A program made the translations under genes and the position numbers. This document shows positions 7,937 through 15,800 of a stretch of DNA of 29,822 nucleotides, in pieces. The first letter of the stretch is position 1. Each line of letters begins with the position of its first letter. Origin of the DNA: Candidatus Helarchaeota archaeon. GTDB taxonomy: Archaea; Asgardarchaeota; Lokiarchaeia; Helarchaeales; HEL-GB-A. The DNA lies in contig JABXJT010000056.1 of NCBI GenBank assembly GCA_013375455.1, forward strand, positions 1 to 29,822. Direction: 5' to 3'. The notes beneath the pieces are model-generated. The model worked only from the letters and a program-made list of their open reading frames with translations, was not told the DNA's origin and searched no databases.

Positions 7937-9538
7937 ATGCCCCCCCTCTGGTTATCTGTAGCGAAAAATGAGATTCGCCTTTGGACAAGTCGATTCCGGA
8001 ACCACCGGAAAATACTATTCACTCTCATAGCAGCAATCATGGGTGTTTACGCTTTTGTTTTAGTTCCCCTCATTCTGAGTACCTTTCAAAGTGCAATATA
8101 CGGCTTATTAGATGGTCTTGGTCCTGCACTTCCGTATATAATGTTCTTCATTATTGCAGTTGTAACTCTCATCATTTTCTTTTGGTGCATTTCATTTCCG
8201 CTTTCAACGACGGTACAAGACACCAGTGACCTATCTGGGAGGTTGGAGGTTCTTCTCTCTTCACCGATCAAACCAAAGGATATTTTACTGGGTAAATTCC
8301 TTGGCCGAATTCCCACCTACCTATTAATGATTTTCATTATTTTCCCGTGGCTTGTGAATTTTTTCAGCATTCGAATCCCTATTTCTCCATTTGGACAGCT
8401 GGCATTTTATCTCGTTATTTTTCTGGTGGTCCTCTTCGGACTATGGTTGGGAACTCTCTTAGCGGCATATATCGAAAGCTGGATCCGAAAAAGTGCGCGT
8501 ACACGCGATATTGGACGATCCCTAAGTTTTGTGGTCGCCATTGTGTTTGTAGTTTTTATGTATGTACTTATTTATGGATTAATGTCTGGCTTTGATCCCT
8601 CTTCTCCCTTGTTTGATGTACTTCAATTCTTTCCAAGCACATGGGGTACTCATATTATAATGAGGGCCTTTGGGTTACCGAGCATTGTTTCCCTTGATAC
8701 AATCTACTTTGGCCTCTTACTCGTAGGTTTAACCCTAGTAGTCCTCTATCTCGGCTATCACGCTGCGGGACGGTTCTATTCTATGGAACCTGTCACAATA
8801 GAAACTGGAACTATAGTATCCGAAAATCGGTTTTTTAGATTCATGCGCCGTATTATTCCGGGCACCTTTGGTATTCAAGTATTATCACAACTAAAACAGT
8901 TCTCGCGAAAATATGAGAATTTCACTCGCCTCGGTTATGCTGTGGGGATTTCAATAACAATATTCGTCTTCAACCCAAGTATGTGGTCCATTAGTGTACC
9001 CTTTTTCACCATAGGTTTCAAAATTATGATGACGATCTTCATGTATTCGATGATGACCTCAATGTTACTTGGGGGCTTCGTGATTGTTGGCAGCAAGGAC
9101 AACCTTTGGATCTATAAGAAGGCACCAAATGGCGTGAAGAAGTTTGTTTGGTCTGTTTATTTTGTAAACATCATTTATACAATTTTAATTGGTATAGTTT
9201 ATTCCATAATCTTTTCAGCTATTGCGGGATTTACAATTTTAGAGGGTTTTATTATGACTCTTTTCTCGATTGGTTTTCTATTAGCATTAATGGCTGCAGC
9301 AATTGGAATTGCTTTTATTTTCCCAACTTTTGAGGAGCGCGGAGGGAAATTTGGACTTCTAATGATGGCTATAATGGGTGTTGCTATGGTTGGGTTTATG
9401 GTAGCGATTATCGCTAACATTTATTTAGTTGATCTCATTGGTGTCTACGCCAGTCCTATATGTGCCCTTGCCACGATAGGAGTCATTGGTTATGGTTTAT
9501 TGAGGTTAGGAATCCGAAAACTAACATCACTGGAATAA
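7937..9538 (+). CDS. ABC-2 type exporter membrane subunit
   Basis: This 533-aa hydrophobic protein has about twelve predicted membrane segments (for example near 26-48, 66-88, 124-146, 155-177, 196-218, 253-275, 357-380, 410-432, 436-460, 473-497 and 504-524). The halves are separated by a cytosolic stretch around 276-333 (YSMEPVTIETG to FSRKYENFTR). Twelve segments in one chain fit a fused, full-length ABC-2 permease. A cytosolic LEVLLSSPIKPKDILLGK motif near residue 105 is the loop typical of this class that contacts the ATPase. It starts six bases after the ATPase stop and is surely in the same operon. It ends five bases from the convergent SepCysS gene. Substrate unknown. Confidence 0.88.
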   Translation: MPPLWLSVAKNEIRLWTSRFRNHRKILFTLIAAIMGVYAFVLVPLILSTFQSAIYGLLDGLGPALPYIMFFIIAVVTLIIFFWCISFPLSTTVQDTSDLSGRLEVLLSSPIKPKDILLGKFLGRIPTYLLMIFIIFPWLVNFFSIRIPISPFGQLAFYLVIFLVVLFGLWLGTLLAAYIESWIRKSARTRDIGRSLSFVVAIVFVVFMYVLIYGLMSGFDPSSPLFDVLQFFPSTWGTHIIMRAFGLPSIVSLDTIYFGLLLVGLTLVVLYLGYHAAGRFYSMEPVTIETGTIVSENRFFRFMRRIIPGTFGIQVLSQLKQFSRKYENFTRLGYAVGISITIFVFNPSMWSISVPFFTIGFKIMMTIFMYSMMTSMLLGGFVIVGSKDNLWIYKKAPNGVKKFVWSVYFVNIIYTILIGIVYSIIFSAIAGFTILEGFIMTLFSIGFLLALMAAAIGIAFIFPTFEERGGKFGLLMMAIMGVAMVGFMVAIIANIYLVDLIGVYASPICALATIGVIGYGLLRLGIRKLTSLE

Positions 9539-9543
9539 ACTCT

Positions 9544-10755
9544 TCAATTTCCTCTTACTTTTAGTTTGTGTTCCTTTGCGATTTCTTGAAACGCGGTGGC
9601 TACGTATTTCACTTGGTCCCACGTTAATCCGAAGACATTGATTTTGAAATGCTTTGTCATTCCAATATGTAGCCCCACAATGCCTCGTTTCTTTAATTCA
9701 TTATATAAGAAGTAGCCTTTTTGCTTGTATTGTTGTGCTATCTGATGGAAACCATCTGATTCAAACTGAATTAGTGTATGGTTTTTTGGTTGTTTTCCGA
9801 GTGCCTTTATTCCCTCGATTTTTTCGAGCTCCTCCACAAAATACCGCGCTTTTTTGACCTCTTCCTCCCAATGTTCAACGCGTTCAACGACTGATGGGAA
9901 ACTTGCCATTAAAGTTGCCAAGGGCGCACCATGACAGGGCGAACACCCTAGAAAAAGAAATTCTTTACTCCCAAATTTTCTCCCCGACCAATCTCCCTGA
10001 ACTTCTGAGCGTTTAAAAACCGTCTCAACCCATTTCTCCCGGGTCGCCAATACACCGATCGGTCCTGAGGCTGCCATGCTTTTATGTCCACTCGCCATCA
10101 CGAAGTCTGCTTTAATTTGCTTCCCTGATACTGGCATAATGCCCACACTATACGCCCCATTCACTACATAGGGGATTTCAAATTCTTCTGCTATATTTCC
10201 TACCTTTAATAAATCATTAACATTCCCATAGTTATAATCCACATGGGTAAGAACTAAAAGTGCTGGATTTTTGCCACTCTCTTTCTTTACTTCTTTTATT
10301 TTCGTTCGATATTCCTCTAAATCCAATACAAATTCTGGATAGCCCTGATGGGGAACTTCTTTAATCTTTAATTCTGCCGCTTCTGCGGCCACATAAGTGG
10401 AATAATGGGCCAAACTATCGAGCACGATGGTATCGCCTGGCTTAGTCATCGATTTCAAGGTGATGAACATTGCAGTTCGTGAACCCGGGGTCACCCTGAC
10501 CTCATCCATGTCTACGAATGCCGCCAAATCTGTGAGGAATTCTCGAACGGGTGGCTTTTGAACCCGATCGACACGCCCCTCAAAGCAGAAATCACACATG
10601 CTATAACCATCCCCAAACGATAACAAGACTTTCTGGGCTTCTGGAGTGAGAACGCCCCCTCGTTGGATGGGATGGATATTGATATATTGATCTTCAAAAT
10701 CTCGGTTGATTTGCGCGTATTTCTGTAATTTCTTTTGATCCAATTTCAAACTCAC
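9544..10755 (-). CDS. pscS: O-phosphoseryl-tRNA(Cys):Cys-tRNA synthase (SepCysS)
   Basis: SepCysS is a PLP enzyme that turns phosphoseryl-tRNA(Cys), made by SepRS, into cysteinyl-tRNA(Cys) with a sulfur donor. The 403-aa product keeps the family hallmarks: INIHPIQRGGVLTPEAQ (25-41), GDGYSMCDFC with Cys54 and Cys57, the PLP lysine Lys225 in ASGHKSMAASGPIG, and FLGCSPCHGAP with Cys271. Cys54, Cys57 and Cys271 line up by motif with the three cysteines shown to be essential in the methanogen enzyme. HVDYNYGN (171-178) and AYSVGIMPVSG (201-211) are further blocks. The start is GTG 10755, preceded by a G-rich GGGGTGG site. No SepRS, SepCysE or cysteine tRNA is in the window. It converges on the ABC exporter with a 5-bp gap and diverges from a GNAT gene. 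The family call is firm; the length is about normal. Confidence 0.93.
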   Translation of the reverse strand: MSLKLDQKKLQKYAQINRDFEDQYINIHPIQRGGVLTPEAQKVLLSFGDGYSMCDFCFEGRVDRVQKPPVREFLTDLAAFVDMDEVRVTPGSRTAMFITLKSMTKPGDTIVLDSLAHYSTYVAAEAAELKIKEVPHQGYPEFVLDLEEYRTKIKEVKKESGKNPALLVLTHVDYNYGNVNDLLKVGNIAEEFEIPYVVNGAYSVGIMPVSGKQIKADFVMASGHKSMAASGPIGVLATREKWVETVFKRSEVQGDWSGRKFGSKEFLFLGCSPCHGAPLATLMASFPSVVERVEHWEEEVKKARYFVEELEKIEGIKALGKQPKNHTLIQFESDGFHQIAQQYKQKGYFLYNELKKRGIVGLHIGMTKHFKINVFGLTWDQVKYVATAFQEIAKEHKLKVRGN

Positions 10756-10809
10756 AAACCACCCCTTTTTTAATAGGGAACATCATTCAAAAGACTTATC
10801 TAAAACTTC

Positions 10810-10820
10810 GATATAAAACT
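10810..10820 (+). promoter_or_regulatory. TATA-like box before Pat-like GNAT
   Basis: GATATAAAACT lies about 47 bp before ATG 10862. It would give a leader of some 20 bases that includes the purine/GGTG-rich site (GAAGTGGTG) before the start codon. The 106-bp gap also holds the promoter of the divergent SepCysS gene. Confidence 0.35.
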
Positions 10821-10861
10821 TTTTTAATACGTTGAGATTAGCTTTCTAGAAGTGGTGTAAA

Positions 10862-11458
10862 ATGAATGAAGAGGATGGGCTACCGCAGAAGTTCTACAAG
10901 AACGTGGTATACAACGTTGTCGAACTAATGTTCCTCATCGCCATGGAACAACCTAGCATCCAAAAGTATCGGACCACCTTCACCACTCGGGATGACCTTG
11001 AAGTTCTCTATCGCCCGATACATCCAGACGATGATGATAAAATTCTAGAGTTTTATTATAGCCTCAGTCGCGAAACGATTTACTTCCGCTTCTTCTCAGG
11101 ACGAAAGAACGTCCCAAAAAGCCGCGTGCGTGATTACACCCACATCGATTATGAACAAAATTTTGCAATGGTCGTTGAATATGAGAATAAAATTATCGGG
11201 ATTGGACACTACATCATCACGGATACTCCCGAAACCGCGGAGATGGCCGTCGTTATGCATGATGACTGGCAGCGTAGAGGCATTGGGACCCATTTTCTCC
11301 GATATATAATCTCAATTGCAAAGGAACGGGGCATCAAGCACATTACAGCGACTGTTTTATTGGAGAATTACAAAATAATGAAAACTATTGAAAAGCTTGG
11401 GTTCAAATTTTCCAAGAAGCTTGAGGAAGGGGACCTTTTGGTCGAAGCTGACCTCTAA
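10862..11458 (+). CDS. GNAT acetyltransferase, Pat (protein lysine acetyltransferase)-like
   Basis: The 198-aa protein is a GNAT-fold acetyltransferase that resembles the catalytic domain of Pat/YfiQ enzymes, which acetylate lysines, classically of acyl-CoA synthetases. Seen: YRPIHPDDDDKILEFYYSLS (50-69), the characteristic YFRFFSG (74-80) and THIDYEQNFAMVVE (93-106), then AEMAVVMHDDWQRRGIGT, the acetyl-CoA pyrophosphate loop. It ends with LLENYKIMKTIEKLGF (167-181), typical of the fold's last strands. Bacterial Pat often carries a fused acyl-CoA-synthetase-like domain; here that domain is absent, but two separate alpha-type synthetase subunits are encoded 4-7 kb away. The N-terminal ~45 residues are an extra helix of unknown role, and an internal ATG (residue 28) is an alternative start. 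It diverges from SepCysS and converges on another GNAT gene. Confidence 0.82.
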   Translation: MNEEDGLPQKFYKNVVYNVVELMFLIAMEQPSIQKYRTTFTTRDDLEVLYRPIHPDDDDKILEFYYSLSRETIYFRFFSGRKNVPKSRVRDYTHIDYEQNFAMVVEYENKIIGIGHYIITDTPETAEMAVVMHDDWQRRGIGTHFLRYIISIAKERGIKHITATVLLENYKIMKTIEKLGFKFSKKLEEGDLLVEADL

Positions 11459-11473
11459 AGTGCCACATAAAAA

Positions 11474-11974
11474 TTAGGATGGAAATTCGGGCTCATATTC
11501 TATTTCCTTACCTGGCTCGAACCCGAAGAATTTAATGAAATCGAGTGCAGTTTTATTCTTTTCCGGGATGAAACTCTTAATTTTCTTGATACCATACCGT
11601 AAGAGGTATTCCCCTGCACGAAATGCCATCGCCGATGCGATTTTTTTGCCTCTATGCTCCTTTAACACGCCTATAAACCGAATCATGCCCTTCTTCTCTC
11701 CATCTTCCTCAATGACATCAAAGACGATGAAGCCAACTAGTTGTCCGTGAAATTCTGCCAACAAGACGTGGTCTTCCGGTAACTGCTTAGCAGTAGCTTC
11801 GGTCAATGTAATTGCGGGACCTCCACTCTCTTTCCAAATCGTGTTGAAAATTTCCACTAAAGCACTCGGATCTTTTTCCTTGTCAAAATTCCGTATCTGT
11901 AATCCTCTAACCTTAACGTATTCCACCAACGGAAGTTTTAAAATGTCTAATTCCAAATCTATGTGTTTTACCAT
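11474..11974 (-). CDS. GNAT family N-acetyltransferase
   Basis: This 166-aa single-domain GNAT protein transfers an acyl group from CoA to an unknown amine. After an N-terminal strand (VRGLQIRNFDKEKD) come an acceptor-side helix (ALVEIFNTIWKESGGP), strand 4 (GMIRFIGVLKEHRG) and the acetyl-CoA loop EHRGKKIASAMAF, a variant of RxxGxG/A in which the second glycine is lysine followed by Ile-Ala. It closes with KNKTALDFIKFFGFEPG, the usual asparagine-helix-GF ending. A GGAAGG ribosome site lies before ATG 11974. It is not closely similar to the GNAT at 10862-11458, with which it converges (15-bp gap). Its substrate could be a small molecule or a protein N-terminus; nothing local decides. Confidence 0.8.
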   Translation of the reverse strand: MVKHIDLELDILKLPLVEYVKVRGLQIRNFDKEKDPSALVEIFNTIWKESGGPAITLTEATAKQLPEDHVLLAEFHGQLVGFIVFDVIEEDGEKKGMIRFIGVLKEHRGKKIASAMAFRAGEYLLRYGIKKIKSFIPEKNKTALDFIKFFGFEPGKEIEYEPEFPS

Positions 11975-12179
11975 TTTTACCCTTCCTAGCTTGCTCTCAT
12001 ACGAATTAATTACACAAAGAGGTTTTGAATTTTATGTTTGAAATTTGATTAATCTAAGCACAATTAAAAAAGAAATTATTTGGTGTTATTAAATTACGAA
12101 CAGCTACTTTAAACCGGATATTCCCTCATACATAATCAAACTTTCTTTTAACTTCTACGCCTTATTCTTTTGTTTCAAG

Positions 12180-12839
12180 CTATGCGGGAACGTAGCACAC
12201 AATATTCTCTTTTCTAATTTTCTTTATTAGCCCTCCCTTGATTAAACGGTTAAGGTGGGATTGAATTGTCGTATATGGAATATGAATAATTTGAGAAATT
12301 TCAGATAACCGAATTTGCGCCTTTTTCTGAATAGATTGATAAATTGCTTTAGTTGTTTCACTTCGTAACAGAAGCGTTTTTGCTTCTAAATCCTCATTAA
12401 AATCAATAGGAAAATAAACCGATTTATTTTGAAAGGTTGATTTGCGAAGGAACCCAAACTTTACGAGATACCCAAGATGTCGGTACGTAATATAAGCTCC
12501 CAAATCAAAAGCTTTTCTAATTTCACGTTCATGTGCGCCAGGATATATAGTAACATACTCTAAAATCTTATTCCTTTTTTCATTGTTAAGGATATCTTCC
12601 TTAATAAGTTGAGATCCTTCTACGACATATTTCATCTTATAAAGGTCCCGAATGGCTATATCGATCTCAGTTTCAGGATTGGGGAGGGCTTTACAACATT
12701 CTTCAAAAAGAGTTTCCATGTTAAAAAATCGGTGGTTTTTTCGGAAGGACTGCGCTACCCGGAGGATATTTTTTTGGAGAATTGTGAGCTCTTTTCCTTC
12801 AATCTTTTTTTTAGCATATCCCTGAAATGACAAGCGCAT
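12180..12839 (-). CDS. Multi-winged-helix transcriptional regulator
   Basis: This 219-aa, lysine-rich, cytosolic protein appears to hold three winged-helix units in tandem: about 20-80 (LQKNILRVAQSFRKNH...DLYKMKYVVEG), 88-144 (KRNKILEYVTIYPGAHEREI...LVKFGFLRKST) and 161-217 (ETTKAIYQSIQKKAQIRLSEI...LNRLIKGGLIKKI). The last two have clear helix-turn-helix and wing patterns of the kind seen in archaeal MarR/ArsR-like regulators that sense surface or envelope state. A ribosome site AGGAG lies three bases before ATG 12839. Only 21 bp separate it from the stop of the giant surface-protein gene upstream, so the two are very probably one transcript. Inference: it regulates this operon or other surface genes. 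There is no ligand domain and no cysteines suggesting redox sensing. Confidence 0.8.
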   Translation of the reverse strand: MRLSFQGYAKKKIEGKELTILQKNILRVAQSFRKNHRFFNMETLFEECCKALPNPETEIDIAIRDLYKMKYVVEGSQLIKEDILNNEKRNKILEYVTIYPGAHEREIRKAFDLGAYITYRHLGYLVKFGFLRKSTFQNKSVYFPIDFNEDLEAKTLLLRSETTKAIYQSIQKKAQIRLSEISQIIHIPYTTIQSHLNRLIKGGLIKKIRKENIVCYVPA

Positions 12840-12860
12840 TTGCTCCTAAAAAAGAGGGAA

Positions 12861-15800
12861 TTAATTTGCTAAAGATTGTTCGAACCCATCAAGCCATTTC
12901 TTTGCTTCCTCTTGATCCAATTGCATGACATCACGAATTAAGAGTTCCCTCTCTTCATCTGTAAGACCTTCAATGCTTTTAATTCTTTCCATAAGTTCAC
13001 CTGAGATAATGGAATAAGTCCCTGGAAAATTCTTCCCCATTGTTGCTTTTAAAACTTCAAACGATTTCGGTTTGGGTTTCGGTCCAGCTGCACGTCTTTT
13101 CTGTATTACAACGAAGCTCGCGGTCGCAACAGCTGCCACACTACCGACTATCACGATTATCCATAGGGTGATATCCCACATCGTTATGCCTGCGATTATA
13201 ACAAAAATTTGATGTGTAATGTCTTGCCCCGTTTCGTAAATCGTCGCTTTGAAATCAATAACTACTGGATACTCAAAATCTTCTTCGATACCTGAGCCCG
13301 TGATATCAAATATTACAGTAACCCTCTCACTAGGATCCAGCTCGGCAAAGTACCTTTCGTATGGTTCCGAGGTCCAACCGGGTGGTAAAATGCTGACGGT
13401 GAAATTCAAGTCGAGAAGCTTCGTATTTCCTTGATTTTCGAATATAAAGGATATCGTACACTCCTGATCATCCCCAATAGTTATTTCTAAATCAACAGCT
13501 ATTGGAATGTAATAGGAAGTTATTGGAAAGATTCCAAAAGTGGTATAGCTCGTGACCGCAGTTCGCCCGGCCACGTCCGTTGCGAAAATTCGATACCTAA
13601 TCGTGACATTTACCGGCCAGTTAGCGATCGTGTAATTCCAGAACCCATCTTGAAGCGTTCCACTCAGTAGATCCATCGTGTGATTTACTAAACTCCCTGT
13701 ATGATTGCTTTCAAGTTGAACTGATACAAGCTCCAAATTCTCTATAACACGAGTCGTTATATTGATGGATTCAAGGATGGTCACGACTGGAGGATCTTGG
13801 TCATAGCTGAAAATATTTGGATCGACCAGATCATAGACCCCGAAACTGTTTTGACCCGAATTATTTGTGTTCCCTAGGGCGTCTCTTGCGTAAATCCGAT
13901 AGACGATATCTCTATTAAGGGGATAACTATTGAAGGAGAATTCCCAAAAGCCATCTCGCAACGTGCCATTTACCTGTATCATCGGATAAGTTGTTAGCAC
14001 TCCCGTGTAATTTGTTTCAATGTAAACTGACTGGATCTCTGTCCCATCCGTCACCCGAACCGTGACATTCACGATGTCCTGATAGGCAGGAACGCCAGGA
14101 ATTTGCGTGACGCTCACGATGTTCGGCTCATCCACATCAAAAAATCCGAAGCTAAACTGCCCTGAGGTATTAGTGTTCCCTAATGCATCACGTGCTAGAA
14201 TTTGATAAACAATGGTGCTATTTTCCAGATAATTGCTGATGACATAATTCCAAACCCCGTCTTGTTGAGTCCCACTAATGAGATTCATTGAATAATCAGT
14301 TGGAGTTCCAGAGTGGTTCGATTGAATGGTTACCGCCTGGACTTGCGTGTTATCCGTGACCCGCACGCTGACATTCACGGCCTCTTGGTAGGTTGGCGCC
14401 AGCGGAACCTGCGTGACGTTCACGATGTTCGGTTCGAGGATATCAAAGAACCCAAAACTGGATTGGGCTGAGGTGTTGGTATTCCCGAGCACGTCCCGCG
14501 CCAGAATTTGATAGACAATGGTGCTATTTTCCAGATAATTGCTGATGACATAATTCCAAACCCCATCCTGTAGAGTCCCGCTGATGAGATTCATGGAATA
14601 ATCGGTTTGAATTCCCGTGTGGTTTGATTGAAGATATACCGCCTGGACTTGCGTGCCATCCGTGACCCGCACGCTGACATTCACCGCCTCTTGATAAGTT
14701 GGCGCCAGTGGGACTTGCGTGACGCTCACGATATTCGGTTCGAGGACATCAAAGAACCCAAAACTGTATTGGGTTGAGCTATTGGACAAACCACCATTAT
14801 CTATTGCAAAAATGCGATAGGCGATGGTACGGTTCCCAGGCCAATTAGTAATGGTATAATTCCAAAAGCCGTCTTGTTGGGTTCCGCTCAATAGCGTCAT
14901 CGAGTAATTCCACAAACTTCCCGTGTAATTCGATTCAAGATATACGGTTTGCACCTGAAAATCATCGGTTACATGAGCGGTCACGTTCACGTTCTCTTGA
15001 TAGGAGGGAGAGGTTGGATCCTGGGTTACTCCAGTAATATTAGGCATTTCGTTCACTCCTGATGTTACCGTGACGATCACATCATCATGGTACCAATTGC
15101 CATCCCAATCATTGAACACGAGGGAGATATTATGGACGCCCACTCCTAACCCGGCACCGCTCACATTATAATCCACTTGCGTTTGACCAGTCCAATCCTG
15201 CCATTCTGTTTGTCGAGTTCCATTTTCGAAGACGGCGTATATTAGTTCCCCTAAATAGTCCATATTTCTATTTGGATAATAGCCCGGCGCCCAGGAGTAA
15301 TCGACCGCATCGTACCAACAAAGGCCACTCGTAGTGTAAATTCCGATTCGTATCTGATTGATCGTAGCTTGAGGATCATAGCTGTTAAATTCGCCTTTAT
15401 ACTCGCCATTTAGCCAGACTTTGAGTTTATTATTTAAATTCTCTTGAACTCTAATGTGATACCACGTATTCGGGCTGATAGGACTGATTAACTCACTTGA
15501 AGCTCCACTTAGGGTTACGCTCCGCAATTCGTTGAGATTATAATTGAAACTAAGCCATGATTTTTTATTAGGCCAATCATCCCTTTGTGTCACTATGCGA
15601 GCCCTGCCAGAGCTGCCTCTTACCCAGCACTCCCAGTAAGTTTCGCCCATTGATTGATCTGCGAAGTTATTCAAAAAATCTGGTGATGTGCCTCCGGTCG
15701 TTTCTACTCTAACAACCTTGCCATGCCCATCCACCTCATTGATTACTTGGACCGATGAATTTGCAGGTTCTGTTATTACAAATCCAGCAGGGTCGCTTCC

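Noticed and set aside
13521..15050. Regular DNA repeats that might look like a CRISPR or satellite array
   Set aside because: The period is 306 bp, the reading frame is open throughout and the repeats encode Ig-like domains; there are no short spacers.
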